A stretch of 64,000 nt of DNA, taken from contig CAZSRS010000011.1 in assembly GCA_964609625.1 (NCBI GenBank), positions 1-64,000 of the forward strand, in the 5' to 3' direction. Shown piece by piece: positions 8,703-18,600 of the stretch. Under the pieces are notes generated by a model. That model was not told the origin of the DNA. It searched no databases and saw only the letters and a program-made list of their open reading frames with translations. This stretch comes from G963674665 sp964609625 (lineage in GTDB: Bacteria > Desulfobacterota > Desulfovibrionia > Desulfovibrionales > Desulfovibrionaceae). Both the position numbers and the translations under genes were made by a program. Position 1 is the stretch's first letter. Every line of letters starts with the position of its first letter.

Positions 8703-9441
8703 CAAAGCAGGAAGGATAGCGGGATTCCAGAGAGTTCCTGGCCCGCTCGGCCTTGCTCAGGCTTTCGAACGTTCCGCACTGCACCCGCCAGAAGCGTTTG
8801 CCGCCGATGACGGCCTCGGTGATCCTGCTGCGCGGATAGTGCTTTCTAACCGTTTGCAACAGCGCTTGGGCATTGTCACGCACCGTGAAGGCGCCGATCT
8901 GCACGTAAAAACTGCCCGGCATATCTCCCGCGCTTCCCGCCATGGTCGGCGCGGTATAGCCGGGAACCACGTCGAGGGACTCCACCCGCACGCGCACCGT
9001 TCCCTTGCCCAGCATATCCAGTTCCTCGGCTGCGGATCGTGAAACATCGATGATCCGCCCCCTGACGAATGGGCCGCGGTCATTGATCCGGATCACGATT
9101 CTTTTCCCGTTCTCCAGGTTGGTCACCCTGACCTTGGTGCCCATGGGCAGGATCTTGTGGGCACCGGTGCTCGCGTACATGTTGTAAATCTCGCCGCTCG
9201 CGGTCTTCTTGCCGTGAAAGTCCGAGCCGTACCAGGAGGCGAGCCCCTCTTCCCTGAAGTTATCCGCCGAGAGCAAGGGGGTGTAGGTCTTGCCCCGGAT
9301 GGTATAGGGTTTGTAGGTGCCACGCAGGGCACCGCGCTCCGGGGTGCTGGTGTCGATGGACCGTTTGCCGCAGCCGCCGGCTGCCAGGAAGAGACAGCCC
9401 ACGACCAACAGGATGAGGAGGCTGTTCTTCTGCATGCTCAT
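8689..9441 (-). CDS. rlpA: RlpA-like septal ring lytic transglycosylase lipoprotein
   Basis: Outer-membrane lipoprotein that in known members cleaves peptidoglycan at division sites. About 250 residues: signal peptide with lipobox LAAGGC, a double-psi beta-barrel domain (GLASWYGSDFHGKKTASGE through INDRGPFVRGRIIDVS) and a C-terminal SPOR domain (GSFYVQIGAFTVRDNAQAL to the end), which would bind denuded septal glycan. Start at 9441 or two codons later at 9435; the ribosome site is weak. It is last in a minus-strand run after the Lon-like gene and the unknown gene. The last codons overlap the convergent HU/IHF gene. Confidence 0.9.
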   Translation of the reverse strand: MSMQKNSLLILLVVGCLFLAAGGCGKRSIDTSTPERGALRGTYKPYTIRGKTYTPLLSADNFREEGLASWYGSDFHGKKTASGEIYNMYASTGAHKILPMGTKVRVTNLENGKRIVIRINDRGPFVRGRIIDVSRSAAEELDMLGKGTVRVRVESLDVVPGYTAPTMAGSAGDMPGSFYVQIGAFTVRDNAQALLQTVRKHYPRSRITEAVIGGKRFWRVQCGTFESLSKAERARNSLESRYPSCFVIAD

Positions 9442-9464
9442 GATTGTCGTGCGTTTCCGTGATG

Positions 9465-10298
9465 TCAGTAGCAAGCGCCCATCTGACCGTCTTCCGAGGG
9501 AAGCTGGACAGTCCGGCCGATGGGCAGACCACGCCTCTCCTGCTCCAGCAACTTGTCCACCAGTTGTCTTTCGGCAATGGCTTCCTTGTTCGCGGGATTG
9601 ACCCGCAAGGCCTCGTTCACGGCCGTGTCTGCCTCCCGCAACCAGCCCCCCTGCCGCAGGCTCTTTGTGGCCAGCACCAACATCAAATCGGGCTCGCCAC
9701 CGTAAATACCCTGGACCAGAGAGTCGAAGCGTGACTTGAACACGGCGCGCACCAGGGTGTTCTGTGCGAAGATGAACCGCGCCAGCAGGGCGTTTTGCCT
9801 GTAGCGCACATAGTGCACGGGAAACATCTCCTGGCAGAGATCGAGGATGTAGCGGATGCGCCGCTTCTCCCGTTCGATGCTCTCGCGGGTCTGCATGAGC
9901 ACCGTGAGCAATTGCGTTCGGAAGGTCCGTTCATGGTCTTCAAGCGGCGCGTGCTCGAGGCCGATGAACCATGGTGCGTAGTGGGAGAGCTGGTAGGCAT
10001 CCTCCTTGAGCTTGATGGTCTCGTGGAAGATGTAGCCGAGCCCCCAGTCCAGAAACTTGCCCGTGATATCGGTATCCAGGCTGTTGCGGAAAAGATGGTG
10101 CGCGGTGTCCTTGAGCCGCCAGAGAAGCCCCTTGTCCATCTCCTCGCCGGTGAGGGAGCGCAAGGCCTCGAAGTCGAGCTTTTGCCACGTCTCGTACTCC
10201 AGGAAGCGATGCTCGAGTTCGCGGGAGGCGAGGCAGAAATCGCGCAGCACGTCCCTGGCGAATTCACAGCGTTTGCCCTTGATCCAGGATTTGGACAT
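9465..10298 (-). CDS. Conserved hypothetical protein with TPR-like C-terminus
   Basis: A 277-residue soluble protein I do not recognise. It has no signal peptide or membrane segment. The sequence is rich in Trp, Tyr, His and charged residues (for example YEMQ-like helices around 35-120). The last about 60 residues (GGWLREADTAVNEALRVNP, then a helix) resemble a single tetratricopeptide unit. AAGGAG seven bases upstream supports the start at 10298. It lies between the Lon-like protease gene (92-base gap) and rlpA (about 24 bases), so it is probably in one operon with them. Function unknown. Confidence 0.75.
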   Translation of the reverse strand: MSKSWIKGKRCEFARDVLRDFCLASRELEHRFLEYETWQKLDFEALRSLTGEEMDKGLLWRLKDTAHHLFRNSLDTDITGKFLDWGLGYIFHETIKLKEDAYQLSHYAPWFIGLEHAPLEDHERTFRTQLLTVLMQTRESIEREKRRIRYILDLCQEMFPVHYVRYRQNALLARFIFAQNTLVRAVFKSRFDSLVQGIYGGEPDLMLVLATKSLRQGGWLREADTAVNEALRVNPANKEAIAERQLVDKLLEQERRGLPIGRTVQLPSEDGQMGACY

Positions 10299-10390
10299 CG
10301 GCGCACTCCTTGATGGTTTTTCTCCTGCTCAGCGCGTCTGTAGCGTATAAAACGCCGACAAGTAAAGTTCGGTACCTCCTGCGAGGGCAT

Positions 10391-12805
10391 CTACCTGGAA
10401 CTTCTGTATTTTTTTGCAAGGGATGCAAGCTGGGCCAGGCGCTCGTCCACCAGCCGGAACATGGTGCCATGAGGATAGCCTCCCTGTTTGCGGCGTTTGC
10501 CCGCCGGCATGCCGGTGAGCAGTTCCATGGCCTGCTCGATGCTGCGCACGGGATAGATGTGGAAGCGTCCCTGTTCCACTGCATCAATTACCTCCTGCTT
10601 GAGCAGCAGGTGATCCAGGTTGTCGGCGGGTATCAGCACCCCCTGCTCGCCGGTGAGCTTCTTGCGTCGGCAGACCTCGAAGAATCCCTCGATCTTGCGG
10701 GTCACGCCGCCCACGGCCATGATCTGCCCGCTCTGGTTCACCGCGCCGGTAAAAGCCAGATTCAAACGGACAGGAACCCCGGCCAGGGCCGAAAGCAGAG
10801 CCGCGAGTTCGGCACCCGAGGCGGAGTCGCCCTCCACGTGCGCGTAGCTCTGCTCGAAGTAGAGACTTCCGGTGAGCACGATGGGCTTGTTCTGGGCAAA
10901 CTGCCCCACAAGATAACTGATGAGGATCATCATGGCCTTGGTGTGGATGGGGCCGCCGAGTTGTGCCTCGCGTTCCAAGTCCACGATGCCGTTTTCCCCC
11001 ACGCCCACGGTACAGGCGATGTGATGGGGCAGACCGATTTCATAGTCGCCGTACCAGGCCACGGACAGGCCGTTGACCCGCCCCACGGCTGCGCCGCAGG
11101 TAGCCACGCGGATGAGTTCACGATCGTACTGCTCCATGAATTCCTCTTCATAGAGGTTGGAGCGGTAATCCCTGGCCGCGCGGGCCTGCGCGAGTATCCC
11201 GCTGTCGACAAGCGGCTTGCCTTGGGCATCGGCCATGGCCGCTGCCTCGATCATCAGCTCCCGCAGCAGGGGGAAATGCAGGGAGAGTTTTTTCTGGTCC
11301 TCGGCGAGCCTTGAGGAATAATCCACCAAACCGGCCAGGGCGTCACGGCTGAAGGACGGGAGCCCTGCCTCGGCCACGATCCTGGAGAGCTGGAAGCAGT
11401 AGTTCCTCACGGTGGCCGCCGTGCGCTGCACACTTTCCTGCATGTGGGCCTTGACCTTGAACAGCTTGGAAAAGCGATCGTCCGTGGTCAGCAGGAGTTC
11501 GTACAGCTCGTCCCCACCGATGAGCACCACCTTGAGCGCCAGGGGCAGAGGCTCGGGCTCGATGGTCTTGGTCCTGGTGGTCTCCTGTCCGTCGTACTGG
11601 TCCTCGATGCGCGCGATGCCGGAGCGCAGGGCCCGCAGCAGTCCCTCCCAGGCCTGGAGGTTCTGCATCATGTCCTCGCAATGCAGTACCAGCACTCCCT
11701 TGTTGGCCCTGTGCAGGGAGCCGGCCTTGATCAGGGTGAAGTCGGTGACCAGGGCCCCCATCTCCGACTCCCGCTCGATGCAGCCCAGCAGGTTATGCGC
11801 GGTGGGATGGTCCTCGACGATAACCGGCGCGCCCTTGGTCTGGGCGTTGTCGACAAAAATGTTGATTCCATACCTGGAAAAAAAATCTTCCGCTCCCACT
11901 TGCAGGACGTCACCCAGCGCTGGAGTCTCCTGGGGCAGAAACTGATCCACGTTGTCCAGCATGTCCTCGCGCAGTTCCCGGAGAAAGCCGGCCAGCTGCC
12001 CCTCGCTGTCCAGGGCCACGAACTTGCTTGTAAGCGGCTTGAGCAGCTCATCCAGGGCCTCCTCCAGGATCTCCTTGTCCAGGCGTTGCTCGCTTTCCTT
12101 GAGCCCCTGTTCCTCGCGGTTGATCTTGCGCAAAACCTCGGCCATGGCCGCCATAAGGCGTTCGGAGCGGGTCTTGAGCTTCTGGCGCAGAGCCGGGTCG
12201 AGACGTTCGTACTCCTCCTCGCTGAGCATCTTGCCCTCGATCAGTGGGTAGAGGGTCAACGAGCCCTGGTCGTCCATGTCCAGGTTGAATCCCTGCCCTG
12301 CCGCCTCGTTCTCCATCTCGCCCACCAGTTCTTCTCTAGTGGACTGGAAATGGTCCATCAAGGCGTTGCGCCGTTTAACATAGGTCTCGGCCTCATATTT
12401 GTTGGGCACTTCCTTGCGGATGGTGGATATGACCGCTCCCAGCTCGTCCTTGAAGGCCCTGCCCAAGCCCGCGGACAGCGACAACATCCGAGGTCGATCC
12501 TGATCCTTGAAATTATTGACGTAAAGCAGATCGGGGGGTGTTGATCGCGCCCTGGCCCATGGCTCCAGAAAGTCCAAAAGCATGTAGGTGCGCCCCAGGT
12601 TGGGGGAGCCGGCAAGGAAAACGTTGTAGCCACGGTCCGCGATGCGCAGGCTGAGTTCCAGGGCCTTGAGCGCCCTTGGCTGGAACGGCTCCATCTGTCG
12701 TTGCGATGCACGCTTCAGGAATTCCGCGCTGCTGTGATGGGCGATTCGTGCGGGATCCATGACGGTACGAAGTTTTTTCGGCGACAAGGGTGTGATCTTG
12801 GACAT
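10391..12805 (-). CDS. Lon-like ATP-dependent protease (S16 family, LonB/YcbZ type)
   Basis: An 804-residue AAA+ protease-like protein. The N-terminal part carries a P-loop GSPNLGRTYM in which the usual GKT/S is GRT, then a long helical insertion. The C-terminal Lon protease domain has the catalytic Ser in GDSASGAEL and Lys in GGVTRKIEGFF. The N-terminal substrate domain of classical Lon is absent, as in YcbZ-like proteins. I recall GR in place of GK as common in this branch, so ATPase activity may be retained. Start at 12805 follows GAGGAA; upstream in-frame codons run into the divergent glnA region. No zinc-finger insertion or membrane segment was seen. Confidence 0.88.
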   Translation of the reverse strand: MSKITPLSPKKLRTVMDPARIAHHSSAEFLKRASQRQMEPFQPRALKALELSLRIADRGYNVFLAGSPNLGRTYMLLDFLEPWARARSTPPDLLYVNNFKDQDRPRMLSLSAGLGRAFKDELGAVISTIRKEVPNKYEAETYVKRRNALMDHFQSTREELVGEMENEAAGQGFNLDMDDQGSLTLYPLIEGKMLSEEEYERLDPALRQKLKTRSERLMAAMAEVLRKINREEQGLKESEQRLDKEILEEALDELLKPLTSKFVALDSEGQLAGFLRELREDMLDNVDQFLPQETPALGDVLQVGAEDFFSRYGINIFVDNAQTKGAPVIVEDHPTAHNLLGCIERESEMGALVTDFTLIKAGSLHRANKGVLVLHCEDMMQNLQAWEGLLRALRSGIARIEDQYDGQETTRTKTIEPEPLPLALKVVLIGGDELYELLLTTDDRFSKLFKVKAHMQESVQRTAATVRNYCFQLSRIVAEAGLPSFSRDALAGLVDYSSRLAEDQKKLSLHFPLLRELMIEAAAMADAQGKPLVDSGILAQARAARDYRSNLYEEEFMEQYDRELIRVATCGAAVGRVNGLSVAWYGDYEIGLPHHIACTVGVGENGIVDLEREAQLGGPIHTKAMMILISYLVGQFAQNKPIVLTGSLYFEQSYAHVEGDSASGAELAALLSALAGVPVRLNLAFTGAVNQSGQIMAVGGVTRKIEGFFEVCRRKKLTGEQGVLIPADNLDHLLLKQEVIDAVEQGRFHIYPVRSIEQAMELLTGMPAGKRRKQGGYPHGTMFRLVDERLAQLASLAKKYRSSR

Positions 12806-13135
12806 GGTTTTGATTCCTCTGGCATGAAATGCTACTGCACGCAACACACTACCCGACACGGGAGCGGAGCGGAAGGGGGCCGGTCGGAGACGTCCCTGGG
12901 GCGCCATGGTCGTAGGCTGGCGGGATTCAACAAATTCGACAAAACTGCATGCTCCACAACGTAAACTTTTACAATTTGGTCATCATTACCTTGTCAGCCA
13001 TTCCGAAGCTGGCCGGACAGCTCGCTGATTTCGTTACGCTAATGCTTTTTGGCCCGGAACTTGTTATACACCTGGAAACACGCGGACCACGCGCAGTACG
13101 ATAACACGTCAAACAACTTCTTACGGAGGGATCGA
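12806..13135. other. Divergent intergenic region upstream of glnA
   Basis: 330 bases between the minus-strand protease gene and plus-strand glnA, with an AT-rich core around 12925-13000. No gene is evident. It should contain promoters for both genes. A weak sigma-54-like element near 13050 is listed separately. No clear sigma-70 promoter was found on either strand. Confidence 0.6.
13050..13064 (+). promoter_or_regulatory. Weak sigma-54-like promoter element before glnA
   Basis: TGGC at 13050-13053 and TTGT at 13061-13064 are separated by seven bases, the sigma-54 geometry (TGGC-N7-TTGC), but the invariant C of the -12 element is T. It lies 72 bases before the glnA start. Nitrogen control of glnA makes it plausible; the mismatch makes it doubtful. 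Confidence 0.25.
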
Positions 13136-14482
13136 ATGGAAAACATTCCTGTCTTCAATTGCAAAAACGGGGACGATGTCCTCAAGGCCGTCAAGGACTA
13201 CAACATCAGCTTCATCCAGTTCTGGTTCGTGGACATCCTGGGCACGCTCAAGAGCTTCCAGATCACGCCCAACGAACTCGAAGCCGCCTTTGAAGAGGGT
13301 ATGGGTTTCGACGGTTCCTCGATCCTGGGCTTCACCCGGATCCACGAATCCGACATGGTCGCGTTCCCCGATCCCACCACGTTCCAGATCCTTTCCTGGC
13401 GGCCCACCGACCGCCCCGTGGCGCGTGTCTTTTGCGACATCAAGACCCCTGACGGCCAACCCTACGAGGGTGACAGCCGCCACATCCTCAAGCGGATGCT
13501 GGAAAAGGCCGCGCAGAAGGGCTACACCTATTTCGTGGGGCCGGAGCTGGAATTCTTCCTCTTCGCCTCGCCCAAGTGCCCCGAGACCCTCGACGCCGGC
13601 GGCTATTTCGACGCTCCGCCCCTGGACCTGGCTGGCGACGTCCGCCGCGACATCATCTTCAAGCTGCAGTCCATGGGCATCCATGTGGAGTACTCGCACC
13701 ACGAGGTCGCTCCCAGCCAGCACGAGATCGATCTGCGCTACCAGGAAGCCCTGCAGATGGCCGACATCGCCATGACCTACAAGGTGGTGGTCAAGGAAGT
13801 CGCCCGCAAGCACGGCTGCTACGCCACCTTCATGCCCAAGCCCCTGTTCGGCGAGAACGGCTCGGGCATGCACGTGCACCAAAGCCTGTTCAAGAACGGC
13901 CGCAACGCCTTTTTCGACGCCGCCGATCCCCACAACCTCAGCGCCGACTGCAAGAGCTACATCGCCGGCCTGCTCACGCACGCCTCGGAGTTCGCCTGCG
14001 TCACCAACCAGTGGGTAAACTCCTACAAGCGTCTGGTTCCTGGCTACGAAGCTCCGGTATACATCGCCTGGGCCCAGCGCAACCGCTCCGCCCTGGTGCG
14101 CGTGCCCATGTACAAGCCCGGCAAGGAAGCCGCCACCCGCATCGAACTCCGTAACCCCGATCCGGCAGCCAACCCCTATCTGTGCTTCGCGGTCATGCTG
14201 GGCGCCGGCCTCGAGGGCATCGAGAAGGGCTACAAGCTCGGCGCTCCCATCGAGGACAACATCTTCGCCATGACGCCGGACGACATGCAGACCCAGGGCA
14301 TCGACGCCCTGCCCGGTTCCCTGTTCGAGGCCGCCGAACTGCTCAAGAACAGCGCGCTGATGAAGGACGTGCTCGGCGCACACCTGCACAAGAATCTGGT
14401 TGCCAACAAGATCAAGGAATGGGACGCCTACCGCATGCACGTCTCCGAGTACGAGATCGAAAAGTATTTGCCAATCCTGTAA
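13136..14482 (+). CDS. glnA: Glutamine synthetase type I
   Basis: Joins ammonia to glutamate using ATP; a dodecameric cytoplasmic enzyme central to nitrogen assimilation. The 448-residue protein has the GSI signatures: MGFDGSSILGF, GPELEFFLF, the ATP-binding ENGSGMHVHQS and the NPDPAANPYL segment. The length and the C-terminal NIFAMTPDDM region fit the GSI-alpha type, and I do not see the adenylylation loop (NLYDLP) of enteric GSI-beta, so feedback rather than adenylylation control is likely (inference). GGAGGG five bases before the ATG fixes the start. It is monocistronic, with a terminator just downstream. Confidence 0.97.
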   Translation: MENIPVFNCKNGDDVLKAVKDYNISFIQFWFVDILGTLKSFQITPNELEAAFEEGMGFDGSSILGFTRIHESDMVAFPDPTTFQILSWRPTDRPVARVFCDIKTPDGQPYEGDSRHILKRMLEKAAQKGYTYFVGPELEFFLFASPKCPETLDAGGYFDAPPLDLAGDVRRDIIFKLQSMGIHVEYSHHEVAPSQHEIDLRYQEALQMADIAMTYKVVVKEVARKHGCYATFMPKPLFGENGSGMHVHQSLFKNGRNAFFDAADPHNLSADCKSYIAGLLTHASEFACVTNQWVNSYKRLVPGYEAPVYIAWAQRNRSALVRVPMYKPGKEAATRIELRNPDPAANPYLCFAVMLGAGLEGIEKGYKLGAPIEDNIFAMTPDDMQTQGIDALPGSLFEAAELLKNSALMKDVLGAHLHKNLVANKIKEWDAYRMHVSEYEIEKYLPIL

Positions 14483-14507
14483 AGCCTCCCGCCTTACCTC
14501 GCCTGAG

Positions 14508-14540
14508 AGCCCCGGCCTTGCCTCCACGGTCGGGGCTTTC
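14508..14540 (+). terminator. Rho-independent terminator of glnA
   Basis: AGCCCCGGCC at 14508-14517 pairs with GGTCGGGGCT at 14528-14537 (10 bp, one G-T pair) around a 10-base loop, followed by a short T run. It lies 26 bases after the glnA stop. Confidence 0.85.
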
Positions 14541-14674
14541 GCATGTGCGGCGTGGTCTGGTCGAGCACCGACACGCTTGTGAGCCCTGTGCTCCCCGGAG
14601 GGGGCGACATGGTGATGCCAGAGGATCGCGATGCTTCCTGGGCAGTAGTAGTGGGGTGACGTCTCGAAAGCCTG

Positions 14675-15535
14675 CTATCGTGCTGTAGGGCCGCTGTAAG
14701 TTATTCCCGCATACTTCAAAATGTCGGGAACCATCTGCCGGTTTTCAGGCCCATGCCCTATGCTCGAAGCGTAAAGCAACGCACTGAACGCACCGGTTTG
14801 CGAATGCCCACCCAGAAGAGGGATGCCCAGCGCCTTGGCAAACGGGGCATAATGACGTCTGTAATGAAACAGATCGAACGTGTTCTGCACAACAACTATC
14901 TTGGAAGCTGCAAAAGCATGCGCGTTTCCGACAAGGTCAAGTCGTTCTGGGTAGCGGGTCTTCAGTTTGGAGAAACTGGTACGATCGTCCTCTGCTGCAT
15001 CGAAGCAGCACTTGAACATCAGCTTCACTCTGCCAGAATGGTATTTCGTGACGTCTGTCTGTGGATTTATGGCAATGGCAATGGAGTCCTTGATGAACGT
15101 CTGTGTGGCTATGGCGGCGAATCCTCCCATGGATGATCCGTAGGTTACCACTCTCTTTTTATTCAGTACGTTCATGACCCTCAGGATAATCCCCGAGATT
15201 ACCTCCAGAGGCCATTCTCCGTGATTGCCAATGTACCAGGCAATAAACAGTTCTTCAGACAAATTGAGTGTAGGATCCGAGACATTCAATACAGCACCTG
15301 GAAACTGGTTCGCCCAACTCCACCTGTCGTAATACGGCGGTGGGGATTTCTTGCGGTCCTTGGCGCCGTGAAACAACACGAAAAGATAGTCGCCCGGCGC
15401 GTCCTGAAAAAGGAAGCTGTACTTGAACGTCGCAGTACTATAATGAAACTGTAATTGCTTATAACGGCATATCGACTCCAATTCGCTGGCGTCATGTATT
15501 GTTATGCAAGGAAACTCTTGGATTTTCATAAGCAT
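14675..15535 (-). CDS. Alpha/beta-hydrolase-fold protein of the glycan locus
   Basis: About 286 residues. A nucleophile elbow YGSSMGGFAA (GxSxG) and an upstream FVLFHGAKDR segment (oxyanion-type HG) mark an alpha/beta hydrolase fold, similar to proteins found with surface-glycan glycosyltransferases. A His in GGHSQTG near the C-terminus may complete the triad. The role could be an esterase or acyl transfer on a glycan; this is inference. The start is uncertain: ATG at 15535 or 15529 is preferred, because a frame reaching 15685 reads back over the end of the glycosyltransferase gene. Base composition is more AT-rich than its neighbours. It is the last gene of the wecB-wecC-GT run. Confidence 0.65.
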   Translation of the reverse strand: MLMKIQEFPCITIHDASELESICRYKQLQFHYSTATFKYSFLFQDAPGDYLFVLFHGAKDRKKSPPPYYDRWSWANQFPGAVLNVSDPTLNLSEELFIAWYIGNHGEWPLEVISGIILRVMNVLNKKRVVTYGSSMGGFAAIATQTFIKDSIAIAINPQTDVTKYHSGRVKLMFKCCFDAAEDDRTSFSKLKTRYPERLDLVGNAHAFAASKIVVVQNTFDLFHYRRHYAPFAKALGIPLLGGHSQTGAFSALLYASSIGHGPENRQMVPDILKYAGITYSGPTAR

Positions 15536-15644
15536 CTGTACCCGCACGGGAGCCGCGTCTGTCGCTGTTTCAACCAGACATAACCCTTCGGGTTTTTCTG
15601 TAGGGCGGAGCACACGTGCGTAGAACCCTGGTCCGCAGCATCCA

Positions 15645-18600
15645 TCACCGGCCGGCGTGGAGCATTTCCGCCATGAGTTGTTCATACACGCCGGAAACTA
15701 TCGCACCGATGTCTGTCCATTTCCGCTCCGCACACACCCAGCGACGGGCCTCTTCGCCCAGGCGGAGACGGTACTCCGGGTTTTGGATCAATATTTTCAG
15801 TTTAGTCACCAGGTCGTCGGTGTTGCCTTTTTCAAAAACGAGTCCGGTCTTGCCGTTATCCACGATTTCGGTCAAGGCCGTACAGCTCGAGACCAGCACG
15901 CCCTTGGCCAGGGCCATGGCCTCAAAGGGCTTCAGCGGCGACACGATCTCGCAGACCGCGTAAGGCTCCCGCGGGAAGGGGGTGATGTCCACCAGCGAAT
16001 AATATCGCGGGACCTCATCAAAAGGCACCCTGCCCGGCGCGATGACCACATCGCGCAGATCCAGCTCCTGGACCATCCGCAGCAGCAGATCCATCTCGGT
16101 GCCGTCACCGACAATCAGGAAGCGGAACTTGTCGAGCCCCTGCCCACGGAGAATGTGAAGCGCGGACAGCAACCTGTCGAGTCCTTCGTAATTCACGAGT
16201 GAACCGATATACCCGATCACGGTATCGTCGCCACCGATCCCCAATTTCCTGGCCAGGTCCAGATCACGCTCCCGGGGGACGAACCGCTCCACATCCACGC
16301 AGTTGGGGACAACGGTAATCTTTTCCGGAGGCACGCCGCGCTCGACCATCAACGCCTTCAGCGCGCCGGTTATGGTCAATACCGCGTCCGCTCCGTTGCA
16401 GGCTTCCGTCTCCATCCGCGCCATATTGGAGAAGGTGTCGGTGTCCGCGAAATCCTCTTCACGAGACAGGCGGGTGATTTCCCACAACCCGCGCACCTCA
16501 TACACGGAGCGCACGCCCAGGCGACGGGCCGCGATGTTGGCGGCCAGGCCGTTGGGGTGATTCGACGCCGCATGAATAATGCCGGCCCGATGCGTCCGGG
16601 CAACGGGCTCAACTTGTTGGGCGTAGACGTCGGCATACTGCCCGATGGTCTGCCCGGATCTGCGGGTTAGTTGGTCGCAACGCAGGTAGCGGATTCCCTC
16701 GATAACGTCTTCCGGTGGGATCACACGGGGCAGGGGGCGGCTGATGAACTGCGTGTGGTCGCTGGGATAACCGGGGCGCGTTACACCATGCACGACGAAT
16801 TGCCCCGCGTCGCCGACTCCCTTGAGCAGCCCGTGGGTGCGGGTGGCGTATCCCCCGGAGTTGTAAGGCAGACTGTTGTGCAGTAGGTAGAGAACCGTGT
16901 TCTCCGGAACGTAGGCTGGCGCGGGGGCACGCTCGGGATAACGAAACTCCTGGTAGGTGCCGCCCTTCTTCACTCCAGGAAGGCTTCTTCCTTCGAGCTT
17001 TCCGTGGAAGAGGTAGTGGGCGAGGGGATTCATGCCCGATGCGGCAACGTCGGAATTGTTGTCGAGATACATCTTGACGTTGAATGCCGCGCTGGGATTG
17101 CGCATCTCCTTCCACCCATACTTGATGAAGTGCACCAGTGGATTCACCGGCGCCCCCAGCACGTCCCTGTTCTTGCTCAAGTAATAGTAGGTGTCGAACA
17201 GCTCGTTCGGGTTCCTGAACTCCGCCCAGCCGCACATCACATAATGCGCCGCTGGAGAGAACCGCGACTTCGTTACGTCAGGGTACTTTTCCACATAGTA
17301 TGTCGCATCGAACAAGGCATTCTTGGACAGAAGCCTGATGTCCTTCTTGAGCTGCTTCCGAAACGTCTTGGTATGCATGATCTTCAGGAGCTTCCGCGTG
17401 ACACCTTCCAGAACCTGACTGTATTCACCGGCCTTCCGCTTGCGGCTCGCGCTTCGTTTTCGTGGGCTTTGCGCCGTTCGTTCCGCCTGCGCATCCTGCC
17501 CCTTTTGAAGAGTCACTTCTGTCTGCTCCTTTCTCTGGTACGTGCTGCGATTCGCCTGCCTGACAATGGGTCCCACCACGTGGGTGAATCTGTAGTGCGT
17601 CGCCACCAGTTGTTGCAACTTCCAGCCGAGTTGCGTCCGCGCCGCGTCATCCGCAAGCCATGTCCGTATTTGTTGCGTAAGGCCCGAGACACTTGCCGGG
17701 CTGAAGGTCGGTATGCCTGTCAGGTCAGCCAACTCCTTCAAGGGCGCCACGTCCGAAAGCAATATGGCCTTGCCATAGGCCATGGCCTCAAAGGGCTTGA
17801 TCGGAGAAACCAACTCGCAAACGGGCAAGGCCTTGCGGGGAATGACCACCAGATCGATCATCCGGTAGTAGTCGGAGAGTCCCTCGGAGGTCGTACGCCC
17901 CGGCAGGTGCAGGTATCCGGCGAAGCCCAGTTCTTGGGCCAGAGCCCTGAGTTCCGCACTCATCGGGCATTGCGCGCTGGATTCGCTTACTCCGAAGGAA
18001 TTGGCGGACCCCAGCAACAGCAGCGAAAGGTCCACCCCCTGGCCACGCACCGCGGCACAGGCCCTGACCAGGTCGTGCAGCCCCTCGTAGGGGGAAAAGG
18101 ATCCCACATAGCCCACGGTGTAGCGTGTCCTGATCCCCAAATCCTCTTTTACGATCGCAGGCCTGCGGTCAAGGTCAGGGATTCGGGCATAGGCGTTGGA
18201 CACGATCTCGATTTTGTCCTGTTGCACGCCCCTGCGTACAAGTTCTTGCAGCATGAAGCGGTTCAGGGTGAAGACGCGATTCGCCGCGTTGGCCAGCGCC
18301 GTTTCCCTGGCCACAATATCCTTATAGCCGCGGGAGCGCTTCCAAGAAGGTTCACGGGAGACGCGCGACAACTCCCAGAACCCCCGCACCTCGTAACAGA
18401 ACGGCAACCCGAGTTCCCTGGCCGCCACTGCCGCGGGAAGCGCGTTCTCCCAGTTCGAGGCTGCGAGTACCATGCCCGGCCGGAACGTCCGGAACGCTTC
18501 CTTGTAGACGTCCACCACCGCGCTCAGGAATTTCCCTAGCGGCAGCTCCTTGATGCTGGGTTTGCGGAAAAAGAGGTAGCGCACCCCGTCCAGGTCACAG

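Noticed and set aside
13121..14527. 468-codon open frame on minus, opposite glnA
   Set aside because: Mirror frame of a certain gene; composition artefact.
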